Shown one piece after another: positions 25,594 through 36,800 of a stretch of 64,000 bases of DNA (positions within the stretch are counted from its first letter, which is position 1; each line of letters starts with the position of its first letter). Below the pieces are notes generated by a model that was given only the letters and a program-made list of their open reading frames with translations, was not told the DNA's origin and ran no database searches. Source of the stretch: Clavelina lepadiformis (lineage: Eukaryota > Chordata > Ascidiacea > Aplousobranchia > Clavelinidae); assembly GCF_947623445.1 (NCBI RefSeq), contig NC_135243.1:16556501-16620500 (forward strand), given 5' to 3'. Position numbers and translations under genes: made by a program.

Positions 25594-28075
25594 ATGTGCC
25601 ACGTAAGACTATTAGGTAAGCGCACGTCGCTGCTGTGCATGTTGGGAATGACGTCGTCGTTTTTCTTGGCCGAAATCATCGTTGGGTAAGATATTCTTAA
25701 AAACAGCGGGGCAAAATTGATATCAAATTTTCATATACGTCTTTAGACAAAAATATGGTTTTACTGTAAAGTGTAAATAATTGATTGTACAATAAAAAAG
25801 AATAAACATTGGTCTACATGAGATTTAGGTGTTCAATACAAATGTAAAACTTGTTTACAGGTATCTGACAAATTCGACGGCTTTAATTGCCGATAGTTTC
25901 CACATGCTTTCAGATGTTCTCAGCATAATTATCGGATTTCTTGCGGTCGTCTATTCGAAGAAAGATAGCAAGATAAATACGTACGGTTGGGCCCGAGCAG
26001 AAGTTGTAGGCGCCCTCTCCAATGCTGTTTTTCTCTTGGCTCTATGCTTTAGCATCGTTATGGACGCTATACAGAGGTCTCATTTTGCTTTCTTGACATT
26101 TAATTTTACTCACTGTTGTCTTAAAATGTAGCCTACCTTTCACAAAACTCTTGTAAAAAGTTTAATTTTTTGCCTGTATACTTTTTAAACTATTAAATTT
26201 TCCAAGCAATTATCGTCAAACAACTTGATAAATATCAAGAAACTGGCGCTAAGGGTTTGATCTTTAGCGTGCATGGGTCTTGAAATTATTAAATTTGCTA
26301 TTGCCACGTAATTAAAACAATTAACGCGATTAACAACAAGTTAACAAATAAGCGACATTGTGGAACCAGTAATTTGGCCACCACCAAGTTCCGCCTGCAA
26401 CAAGTGCATTTATTCATGATAAGTTTAAATCCGCTGAATATGGTTTGCGTGAATCAATGCAAATCAGTATTAACAGATACAATGATTTAATCATTCTTGG
26501 TAAAACAACATAAAATCAAGTAACAACATTTATCTCTTCAGGTTAGTTGTGATTGAACCGATCGACCAACCACTTCTTGTGATTATAGTGGGTAGCGTTG
26601 GCTTGTTGATCAATCTGATTGGCCTGGTTCTTTTTCATGGTCATTCTCACGGTCACGATCACAGTCATGACCATGGTCATGATCATGGTCATCAACACAA
26701 TCATGATCACAGTAAGCAATGTAAAATTAGTTTGGCAAATATTTATCGATTTTTTCGTATTACCATCAAACTGGTTTCATTCTTAATCGCAGAATCAAAC
26801 GACAGTGACAACAGAGATGTTGAAAAAGTGAAACAGCACGGCGGCTCGCAGCTCAACATGAAGGGAGTCTTTCTGCATGTACTTGGCGATGCGCTAGGGT
26901 CTGTGGTTGTGATCATAAGCGCTCTCATAATTTATTTTGTGGAGGTATAGTATTACTGACACGACGCGATCTCAAATCAAATGAATGTATTGAAGAATTT
27001 CAACATAAATTGGTAATTTATCAAACTAAAGTCGAAATCACGTTTGGTTAAAACTTAAACTATAAGTTATGGAATGCTTTGTTAGCTTTGTTTGTTTTAT
27101 TATTTAGGAAGACTGGAGGTACTACGCTGATCCGGTCATGACTTTAGTCATTGCAGGAATTATTATGTATACGACCATTCCATTGCTAAAACAGTCTGCA
27201 ATGATACTGCTGCAAACTCCACCACCGCATATCAAAAAGGATGAGCTGATGGCCAAAGTGAAGCAGGTGAGATGAAAATTTTTTCATCACTGGTAGACTA
27301 ATAACGAATAAGTAATCTCAAGCATGTCTTTATGTTGAATTAGCCTATATTTTATGTGGAAATAGATCGAAGGTGTTTTGTCCATTCACGAACTGCACGT
27401 TTGGCAATTGTCTGGAAATTGCACTATCGCCTCAGCTCACGTGACCATGCATGGCCAAGACGATTTTGTTGAAACAGCGAAAAAGTTAAATCAAGTGTTT
27501 CACGACATCGGCGTACATTCTGTCACACTTCAGCCCGAAGTGTACGACTGTGAGGAAGGCAAATGGAAATGCGGTGTGCGAAGTTGCCCATATGCTTCAA
27601 AATCGGGGACAGGTGCACTACAGCAAGCGAACGAAATCATACTTTCTTTGTATGACGATAGTTGCACCAGGTGAGCTTATAATCTACACTATCAAAGTTA
27701 TCGTCATGGTATGAAAATGCTAATTGCGATATCGTATAAGTAAACTGCAAACATAGAAGAATCATAGCCTTGTTTTAACCACTCCATGTATAATTAAATG
27801 ATTTAAAAGTTAATAATAATAACATGTTTGGCATAAAAAGTACATCCAATATTTCGATTGTGAAATTGTCGTTTGTTGCCAGTAGTAGCGCTGGGAACGC
27901 CCAAAATGGAAACCAAACTTGTCTCCTTTCATGCGTGTCCGAACTTTGTCAAGAGTACCAATGCTGTACATCTAACTCTAATGGACAACCAAAACTTAAC
28001 ACGAAATCGAAGAACTTGAGTGGAAACGTCAATAATATTGAAGCCGGTGTTATTAATGACATAATTACATCTTGA
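25594..28075 (+). CDS. SLC30A1: SLC30A1 (ZnT1)-like zinc transporter, copy A
   Basis: Cation diffusion facilitator that exports Zn2+ in exchange for protons. Exons: 25594-25685, 25861-26076, 26542-26944, 27108-27266, 27366-27670, 27883-28075; 1368 nt = 455 aa. Membrane segment II has SFHMLSD (His45/Asp49) and segment V has HVLGD: both HxxxD pairs of the zinc site are present. His rather than Asn at position 45 argues for zinc, unlike the Mn-type SLC30A10. YGWARAEVVGALSNAVFL and IHELHVWQLSG are family hallmarks. The loop between segments IV and V (about residues 135-161) has 13 His in HGHSHGHDH-type repeats. The tail is Cys-rich (CGVRSCPY, SCVSELCQEYQCC), like ZnT1. Exon 3 may be spliced internally (26712-26792, GT-AG, 81 nt), giving 428 aa in the same frame. 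Start chosen at the first ATG of the frame, MCHVRLL. A 92-96% identical paralogue is at 44972-49843. Confidence 0.92.
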
Positions 28076-29533
28076 TAAACAAGAGGAGAGAAAAACATAT
28101 TTCACCTGTTCTTTCGCTTTTGCTTGTTAACAATTTTCAAGAGTAAGTTCAAGTCTGTTGCTAGTCTGTATATTAGGTTTTAATGACACTCTCCCCAAGA
28201 AAGATTTCACAAGGAGGGTTACAGGCAACCAGTTCTAGTACAAAATGCTAATCTTTTATAATAAAATCTTCCGCTTGTACAAAACCATCAAAAAATTTGT
28301 GGTATTTTGATAAATTGAAATTCGTGTTTTGGGACAACATGCAGTAACAGTACATGGAGTAACTTATATCAATAGACCAATGAAAAGACAAAAATATTTT
28401 CTGCTGTTTGTAGTCTTTGCTCAAACAAACATGACTGTTTTAATAACATTTTTGTAAAATGCATGCAAATATTTTGTCGCAACTTAATGATACAGTCTAT
28501 AACACGAAAATTAATGTGAATAAATCTAAACAAAATTTTGTGTGGAAATTAATACGAATACAAAAAAATCTTCAAGATTCTATCAAGGTTCACAATATCA
28601 GTATTATCAGGCAAATCCAAAATAAAAGCTTCATTTTGCAAATTTAGTGCTAAGATAGGCCTACACCAACCAGACACTTTTCGGGTAAAAACGCAACGTC
28701 ACAGGACGAAGAGTCAACGACGATCGCCTTAACTGGATGTAGGTCTTTCAAATCTTCAAGTACAAGGAGAGTGATATAATTCACTGTAAATCAAAGTTCT
28801 CTCACAGTAGCGGATTAAGGCGAGGGCTTATGGGGCGGCAGATCGTAGACTATAAAGGGCAAAAATAAGCTCACCGGAATGCGTGTATGTTTATATAAGT
28901 TACATAAAATATAGGACCCGAGAGAAGATGTTGGCCATGCAGGAACAAAAAATATATATCGTACTTTGTACACCATAACTTTCGTAACCACCATAGCACA
29001 TCGTATACTTAAATTTTTGGATCCTTGCTACAGAGCCTGTATTTTCTGATCAATTTGGTATATCCGTTTCCATTTTGTGCATTTCCTTGAAATCGACATC
29101 GAAAATTGTAAACAGTTACTGGGAATTGTTATTGCTTTGCTCCTTGGTGCATGCTGTCGTGCACGAAGAAAATATAAACCTAGACACCGACCTGCTCATT
29201 AGGTAGGCTAATACGGTACGCTCAATCTTGCGGCAAGTTTAAACTTATTAATACTAATAAGCTCAAAAACTCATAAACTGTAATTTGAAAAAAAACATGA
29301 GCTTCGTTTAACTTGCATTTATGAAACAACATGTTTGTTCTGCGAAAAAAGTCCGCGTCTTTTGTTTGTGCTGAGCGATAAAATTACATTGCATCACAGT
29401 GATAAACTTAATTCAAACAAATTCAACAAATCACTAGTAGGCTACCGTTGTATATACAGTAGGCTATACTGTAAAGTCGAGAAAGAATGCGTGCTAGTAC
29501 AACCCCCACAAAACTTATCTGTGTAAGTAGAAT
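28076..29533. other. 3' flank of copy A and spacer
   Basis: The first 600 bp align with the 3' flank of copy B. 28695-28765 is the CEP112 exon relic listed separately. The rest is AT-rich with no gene I can support. Confidence 0.5.
28695..28765 (-). pseudogene. CEP112: Relic of CEP112 terminal exon
   Basis: Minus-strand reading gives VLEDLKDLHPVKAIVVDSS, against VLEDFDDLERVKSIGTDSS in the real last exon at 50580-50675. The flanking CACTTTTCGGGTAAAAACGC is identical in both copies. No acceptor precedes it, the 5' part of the exon is missing and there are no partner exons nearby, so it is a by-product of the segmental duplication. Confidence 0.75.
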
Positions 29534-29606
29534 TGCCTCCAGTGAGAATTGAACTCACGAGCCCTGGTTTACAAGACCAGTGCTCTAAACCCTGAGCTAT
29601 GGAGGT
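29534..29606 (-). tRNA. tRNA-Thr (anticodon TGT)
   Basis: The minus strand folds as a cloverleaf: acceptor ACCTCCA/TGGAGGC, D arm GCTC..GAGC, anticodon arm CTGGT-CTTGTAA-ACCAG with anticodon TGT, T arm GTGAG-TTCAATT-CTCAC, discriminator A. B-box GTTCAATTC is present. 73 nt, no intron. The first acceptor pair is A-C rather than G-C; the other six pair. Sequence closely matches eukaryotic tRNA-Thr(UGU). Confidence 0.9.
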
Positions 29607-30062
29607 GGTTACCATACTGTGCGCTGATAATATATTTTTGCAAACTGTAAAAAACACTAACCAAGTGAAACTGGTCAAGCTTAATCAATATGAGATCAAT
29701 AAAACTTCGACTTTGACAAGAGCAATCTCAGAAATGATGAACGTCCGGGGCCATGATTTAGTGGCAAAGCGCCTGTCTAGTAGCAGAGCACGTTTTGGTA
29801 AGTGGATACGTAGGCCTATAACCTATTTATTATACTGATACGCTGGGGAACACATAAAATAAACTCTTTTCTGGACCAAATGCGATTTTAGTAGGTTAGT
29901 AGGAAAAAGTAGGTCACGCAGCCCATAGTTAAAAAAATTAGGCGATTAGGTTAGGAGAATGGGTACATGCAAAAGTAGATTTAAGCTGTTTATGGTTTAA
30001 TTGAAGTTAGATTTATATTAGAAAGTAGATTTAGGTTACCGTGATATAAAATTTAAGTTAGG

Positions 30063-30553
30063 TTAACAAGGAAGTGTAAAAATTCGCTTCGAACGAACGG
30101 TGCACATTTCATCGTTGTTCGAACTGTCCGAACTATCCGAACTGTCCGAAATGTTGTCGCAGCTACCTGATTGATGCCCCTTCGCTTCCTCGACTTCATT
30201 CGATGCTTCTTCTGTATCATCCGCTTGTTAGGTTTCTGGAGACATAACTGTGACATGCCCTGCTCCATTTCGACGTCCATGGTCTCCGTAGCAAGGTCAG
30301 CGGAGGTTTTATTTTCTCCGTTTGTCATGGATTCCGGCCATGTTTGAGCGTCTTCCGCGATGTTTTCCGTTTTAGGTGGTGATGGCGCGTCCACACTGGG
30401 TCCGACCCTTTTGAAAACCTCGTCGTGGAGGCCCTCGTCACTGTCCACAACCTCGTTGAGTGAGTGACTTAGCCCGGATTTGTTGGGGTCAGCATCATTC
30501 ACCTCGTCCAATTCTGTTTGTTCGTTCTGATCTTCGTCTGGGTCGTCTTCAAT
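30063..30553 (-). pseudogene. Orphan acidic exon, possibly a broken host gene
   Basis: A minus-strand open stretch begins right after a good acceptor (TTTTACAG, ending at 30554) with IEDDPDEDQNEQTELDEVND and stays Asp/Glu/Ser-rich for about 105 codons. Near 30205-30225 the acidic, Ser-rich coding character moves to another frame (EEASNEVEEAKG, then DSSDSSDSSNNDE), ending with a stop at 30063. No short intron explains the change, so it is either a frameshift in a decaying gene, a sequence error, or chance. No upstream exons were found; the 5S genes lie upstream. I do not recognise the protein. Confidence 0.4.
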
Positions 30554-30710
30554 CTGTAAAATATATAAATATATATATTTACTAAATAAACATATCTAAT
30601 ATAAAACATGTTCAAAAATGATATTGATTAGAAATCCAAAAATAGTTTGACTTTTGAAAAGCTCATCTAAAAAATTAAAATGCAAACAAAATGTTCGAAA
30701 ATTACGAAAA

Positions 30711-30828
30711 GCCTACAACACCCGGTATTCCCAGGCGGTCACCCATCCAAGTACTAACCGGGCCCGACGTTGCTTAACTTCCCAGATCGGACGAGATGGG
30801 GTGTACTCAACGTGGTATGGTCGTAGGC
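30711..30828 (-). rRNA. 5S rRNA, copy 1
   Basis: The minus strand gives GCCTACGACCATACCACGTT at the 5' end and GGGAATACCGGGTGTTGTAG at the 3' end, with the conserved GGTTAGTACTTGGATGGGTG in between. About 118 nt; the terminal stem GCCTAC/GTAGGC pairs. A T4 run follows directly (pol III terminator, complement of 30707-30710). An AATAAAA word lies at -31 to -25, a TATA-like upstream element. Confidence 0.96.
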
Positions 30829-31696
30829 GAATGCTCGTTGCTAAAACGACGGTTTTATTCAAACAGCTTATGTTAACGCCTACTTCAATGTGCTTTGGAG
30901 TCGTATGAGTGCATTAAAATAATGGGTTCATGAATTGGTTAGGAATTTTAATATAATATAATATAATGTATTTAATATAATGGATTTATGAATTGGTTTA
31001 CATTTGTTCATATCTGTTTCGGCTTAATATAACTTTTCAAACATTTTGCTACAATTGCAATTTGAAACAACTCGAAGTTGAATTCAACAGAACTCGATCA
31101 TTTTGCTGAACTTAAAAAATAAAAAACTGTTAAACTTGAACTCGGAAAAAGTCGATCGAGTCGACGATCACTAACTGAGGAATCGTTATTAACACACAAC
31201 GACTTTGACGTAACAATTGTAATAAAAATTTCATCTATTTATGCAGCTTGCATTACAATAAACTTCAAGGATTGATCTCAGAAAAACTTGGCATATATGT
31301 GAACTCGAACTTGAATAAGTTAATTGCGGGGAAATCGAACTTGACCTCAAATAACTGTATATGCAAAACTCGAAATTGAACTCGTCCTTGTAAAACCTTT
31401 GTGAACTCAAACTTGAATTTCAATAAATATCGATCGAGTTTGTAGCCTTGGGCTAATACTGACGAATTTTCACCAAACTGTCAATATTGCACGATGAAGA
31501 TGCTTATTGCAAAGTAGTAAATTTTAAAACAACTACATAACAATACTACGCGGTCTGACCACTATGGAATAAATGTTCTCTCAATTCACGTTTCGCATGC
31601 ACAGTTTGAAACAAAAAACTGTTAATCGATTATAATTATTTTTATTAGTCAATATTTTTTTTGTGTAGCATCACGTATTTGGAAAAAAATCAAAAA
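30829..31696. other. Spacer between 5S genes
   Basis: The first 120 bp (30829-30948) are the 5' flank of 5S copy 1 and repeat almost exactly upstream of copy 2 (31815-31935). It includes an ATAAT microsatellite-like run near 30950-30985. The remainder is unique AT-rich sequence without a gene. Confidence 0.6.
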
Positions 31697-31814
31697 GCCT
31701 ACAACACCCGGTATTCCCAGGCGGTCACCCATCCAAGTACTAACCGGGCCCGACGTTGCTTAACTTCCCAGATCGGACGAGATGGGGTGTACTCAACGTG
31801 GTATGGTCGTAGAC
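31697..31814 (-). rRNA. 5S rRNA, copy 2
   Basis: Identical to copy 1 except near the 5' end (GTCTACG instead of GCCTACG), which turns a C-G pair of the terminal stem into U-G and so keeps pairing. A T5 terminator follows (complement of 31692-31696), and the same AATAAAA upstream word is present. Same strand as copy 1, 986 bp apart. Confidence 0.95.
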
Positions 31815-31935
31815 GAAAGCTCGTTGCTAAAACGACGGTTTTATTCAAACAGCTTAGTTAACGCCTACTTCAATGTGCTTTGGCGTCGTATGAGTGCATT
31901 AAAATAATGGGTTCATGAATTGGTTAGGAATTTTT

Positions 31936-33438
31936 CATAACAATTTGCTACATTTTAAACAACATTATTTTGTTGACGACAAGCCATATTCCTTGAAGAA
32001 AACAGACATTAGAAAATTTTAACCAGATAAAAATGTTTGCCATGTTTGAAATATTATTAATGAAATGTGTCACGGTGTTGGAACAAATATTCAAGTGTAT
32101 TGGTTTTTCAAGGTTTGGCTTCGCCTAGAAAAGAGCATAGTATTGGCCAAGGCTGCGAACTCGAAGTTAGCATAACTCGATCATTTAAATCAAGCAAAGA
32201 AGGCTTAGGCCTATGACTTAATCACCCATACAGAAACATAAATTTTAAAACAATGAAATATAGTAGACTTATTAGCAGAGTTGCAGTGATGCCGGAACTT
32301 GTCGCAGCGCGGCTTTGATGACACCACTGCGAATTCCTGCTCAAATACGAAATGTGACATGTAGAAACAATACAAGAACTGGCAGGCTTTTTTCAGAGGT
32401 TATAAGATCTCCGGGACTTGCAAATAAATGTTTGTACGATAGTATTTTACTACGCTGTATTTCTGCTTGTCCGACATTTTCCTCCAGTATACGCGTGAAT
32501 TAATTATTGTCAGTTAATTTTCAATTATTTTAGCAAGGGTAAAGACTTCTAGATGGTCAAGTCGTTTATTTTAATGATTTATAGTACATGACGTGGGATG
32601 TAGAGTTCCCTTTAAAATTCGCACTCATCGGGTCCAACGTATAAGTTTACAAATTTTTTCTCTGAGTGTATGTATCTACATACTACAACTGTTACTTTTA
32701 AACCGATCCAAATATGACTAATCAAGACATGCTAGATATGGTGATAAAAAGACATTCACTTTAGCACGTTCTTGCTTTGAGTCTTTGACCATATTAAAAT
32801 TAATTGCTAGGTGTCCTTAGAGACTAAAAACTAACATTTCATTTGCTTGGATACAGAAAAGCACAAAATAGATTTTATTGGGCATATATATAACATGAAA
32901 ATGACGGTTATAATAGTACACGCCATCACTCATCGTATTATACAATTCAAGCTATGCATATGTGGTAATATCATTAAAGTGCATGTAGTTAATGGAATGT
33001 TTCTTAAAGCAAACCTTCCCTAAGTGGAATACCTGAAGAACTTACTTCGAATAGAAGTCGCGGCTGCAGTTTTTTTTGATCATTTTCGCGCCTTTTAATC
33101 GATGACGACTTCTTTTCAAGGGCGGCTTCCAATTTTCAAATCGATCGAACGAGACAGTACTTCAAAGAGAGCACCTGTCGCAGAAGCTCATGTATGTGAA
33201 CGGCTTTCAATAGAGTAATACTTAACTTTAGCGGCTTCTAATCGAGGGCGGCTCCTATTCTTTTAATCAAGAAAATACGATATATATTCGTAGTCCGGGA
33301 GACCTATGCCGTAATCTACAGTGGCTTGCCTAAATTCCTCGTTAAATAAGCTTATTAGAGCATTCATTTTATGACACAATATTATTGCTGAAATTAACAA
33401 AAATTAATTAGGATTAATACATATAGGTATTAATTGTA
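31936..33438. other. Intergenic with degenerate GCGGCTTCTAAT-type words
   Basis: No gene seen. Between about 33050 and 33290 several related words recur on one strand (GGGCGGCTTCCAATTTTC, AGCGGCTTCTAATCGAGGGC, CGGCTCCTATTCTTTTAATC), with partial inverted matches at the start (CGAATAGAAGTCGCGGC). This looks like an eroded DNA transposon end, but I cannot fix its borders. Confidence 0.35.
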
Positions 33439-33454
33439 CATTTACAGTTTTATC

Positions 33455-33874
33455 TGTAACCAAATTTTTCCTTAGCCAGGAATCTTCCCGCTCTAACGGC
33501 TAGTCACTTAGCCGGTTTTGCCTTGTTAACTTTTAATGGCATTTTACTTAATAAAAACGATCATCTCTCACTCAAACCGAAACGTAACTGCCCACAACCG
33601 TCGCCCAGCCGCGCACAGTACTACACCAAACAAATTCCACGCGATGAAGGAATCAACGTGGAACGTAAAACACGATACTAATTTAGCCTTTGGGGTAACT
33701 ACGTGAGACGTCACAAGAGATTTGATAAAAACAGGTGTACAAGAACAAGTAAAAGAACATAAACAAGTAAAATACGGCAGACCGTGAACATGCATAAAAA
33801 CAACACAATGCAAAGAAAAGACGGTATATAATGTGGTGTCTACAAAACAGGTGCATAAAAATAATCCCGTGACA
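33455..33874 (-). repeat. 3' LTR of the Gypsy element
   Basis: 420 bp bounded by TG...CA (minus strand TGTCACGGG...GGTTACA). About 335 bp match the other LTR almost perfectly; the roughly 85 bp at the low-coordinate end are clearly diverged. Confidence 0.93.
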
Positions 33875-36800
33875 TCCCCCCCAGACCAGTTCTTTTCCGG
33901 CCCCGGAAAAGTTATTCAATATCCGGGTAAAAACGTGTTTGTCTTCGAGCTCGCCGTGGCGGTAGGTTTCTTTCCGTCATGGCCGAAGTGGTCTCGCTGG
34001 GAATGGGGCCGTTCTCTTCGAGGGCAGGTTGACCTGTCTCTATTGTCTCGTTATTGCCCTCCTCTGTGATCCTGAGTTGCCCAACTGCCGAGTCTTCCCG
34101 TCCTTGACTACTGAATAATCGCTCAGTCGCGCTCGTATTGATTGATGTAGCCTCGGATTCTCCGGTGGCGGTATCCGTTGAATTTAGTGGTATGAACACC
34201 AAACCTTCAAAAGGAGAACAGTGGTTAATGCCATTATCCGAAACATGATCGTACGGGAGTTGATTATCACGCTTGTCCTCATTATGAACCCTTAATTTCA
34301 TTCTGTTAAAATGAACCGTTTGTTCTTTGCCGGCTTCGTTTTTAATAGTATACGTGGGATGTCGTGCGTTCACTACCGTGAAGGGGCCCTTGTAAGGAAG
34401 ATGAAATTTACGATATTCTCCTTGTGGGACCACTGGGTCTTTCAGCCATACTTCTTTCCCCACTTCAATTGGTAGCCCCCTTTGTCGTTGGTCGTAGAGG
34501 TCAGCCATCTTCGTTCGTTGTTTTCGTAGCGTTTCCCTCACCGTCTTTTCTGCAATCTTTAACCGCGTTTGTAAATCCTGAATAACCGGCGTTTTCAGCA
34601 CTCCACCGGTCGGTGTGCCCAATAAATCCGCAGGTAAACGAAGCGTACGACCAGTTAATAAAAAATGCGGCGATACACCTGTGCTGTCGTGGCCGCTCGC
34701 GTTATAGGCCGCCACGACGGCTGACAAAGCTTGATCCCAACTACGTTGGTCTTCTTGTACGTAATTTCGTAACATGGTGATGATGGTCTTGTTGTTTCTC
34801 TCAACTCCCCCGTTCCCTTGTGGATGATAACTTGTGGTCCTTGTTTTTGAACAACCCATCAATCGTAACAGTTCTTTGAAGACCTCGCTCTCAAAGTTCC
34901 CACCCCGGTCGCTGTGGATAACATCTGGTACACCATGAACTGTGAACCATCGGTGGAACAAGATGTCCGCTGTGGTTTTTGCTGTTTGATTGCGCATGGG
35001 CCAGGCCCTTACGTACTTGGTAAATAAATCGCACGCCACCAAGATGTATTGAAAACCTGATGATGTCATAGGTAGGGGTCCCACGACGTCTATTTCTACT
35101 CTCTGCATCGCCCTATCTTCCGTGGACGGAACCAACCTCGCCCTTGGCTCGGCCGGCGGTTTCTTGTTCCTTTGACATAAATCGCAGTTTCGGCAATATT
35201 TTTCGGTGTCCTGTCTCCAACCAGGCCAATAAAATTTTTCTTCTACTTTGTGGCAAGTTTTCGTCAACCCTAAATGAGCCCCGCCGAGAACGCAATCGTG
35301 TAGTGACTGCAAAACAGACAAATGCATAGGTTCCGGGGTTATAAGTCGATAACAGTGTGTTCCCGGTAAACTGCGATTACTATTTGTCCACTAAACTGGG
35401 CCGTCAAAAGTGTGTAAATTTCCAAATTGGGCCCATAGATGCTTAGTCATTCTTGACAGGTTTTTAACCTGTTTGTACGGAGGTCTTTTCCCCGACTGTA
35501 GCCATCTCAAAGCGGGGGCAATCTCTGCGTCCTCTTCCTGTAGATTCAGTACTTCATTCGGAAGAAACCCGATGTTGCCTCTAAGATCTATGTTGTTGAC
35601 TGTTTGCTTGGAATCTTCGAGGCTTGTTGCAACTTGTTGGTCATGCCATTTGTAGGGGAGGTTCACCTGTGTACCTTCGTTAGGGCGTCGACTCAACGCG
35701 TCAGCGTTTTTGTGTTTTTGTCCTGGTCGATGGAGTAGCTCAAAATTGTACTCGGCAAGGTGTTCTATCCATCGAGCGCATTATCCATACAACTCCTTTG
35801 ACTGCCATAACCAACGCAACGATGCATGGTCCGTCCTCAGCAAAAACTTTTGACCTAGTAGGTGACACTTATTCAATTTTGTTGCCCAGACGACCGCCAG
35901 AAGCTCTTTTCGAGTCGTGGAGTAGTTCTTTTCTGCTTTCCCTAGAGATCGGCTACAATACGAGATCACACGCTCTCTGTCATCTATGACTTGTGACAGA
36001 ACAGCGCCAATTGCGTTATCGGATGCATCGGTGTCGAGAATAAACGGCTTGTCGTAGTTTGGGTATGCCAGCACTGGTGCGGTACACAGCAAACGCTTCA
36101 AAGTAGCAAAGGCGTCCTGATGCTCTTCGGTCCACTGAAACTTCTTGTTCTTCTCGGTGAGTTTGTGCAACGGTGAGGCAATTTTGGCATAATTTGGAAT
36201 AAACTTCCTATAATATGATGTCAGACCCACAAACTGTCGAACGTGTTTCACGGTGCGAGGTATCGGCCAATTCGCGACTGCCTCTACTTTCTCGGCGTCA
36301 CACATCACGCCTTCCTTAGAAATTTTATGCCCTAAAAATTTCACCGATTCTTGAAAAAGAGAGCATTTGGACGGTTTCAGTGTTAAACCGGCTTCTTCCA
36401 GTCGACTTAGAACATCGCTTAAACGAGACATGTGTTCCCCGAATGTGCGACCATACACGATCACATCGTCTAAATATGCTAAAGCGCCGCGCCACTCCAA
36501 TCCATTTAGAACGATGTGCATCAATCGTTGAAATGTAGCCGCCGAATTGCTAAGACCCATCGGCATAACGTTCCATTCATATAACCCCATGTGGGTGGTA
36601 AAAGCAGTAACCTCGCGGGACCTGTGATTCATGGGTATTTGCCAATACCCTGAACGCAGATCCAGAGTAGAAAAATAAATGTTACTCGACAATTCGTCCA
36701 GGCTCTCGTCGACACGTGGGATTGGGAAACTGTTCTTTTTCATCAGGTCATTTACGCGCCTGTAATCAACACAAAACCTCACCTCGCCCGATTTTTTCCG

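Larger units (their letters stand above)
20891..28765 (+). repeat. Segmental duplication, copy A
   Basis: About 7.9 kb that aligns in direct orientation with 40602-50650, judged by eye at well over 90% identity across exons, introns and flanks. It contains a zinc-knuckle fragment, the whole SLC30A1-like gene and a decayed copy of the CEP112 terminal exon. It differs from copy B by a 317-bp hAT insertion (21327-21643) and by lacking the 2.4-kb insertion in intron 5. Confidence 0.92.

Noticed and set aside
26743-26928. Minus-strand ORF opposite transporter exon 3 (and 46107-46292)
   Set aside because: Shadow of the real plus-strand coding exon.
29335-29838. Three small ORFs around the tRNA
   Set aside because: They overlap the tRNA gene or run through AT-rich sequence; no coding features.
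30654-31861. Two near-identical plus-strand ORFs (SQAVTHPSTNRARRC)
   Set aside because: They are read-through of the two 5S rRNA genes on the opposite strand, not proteins.
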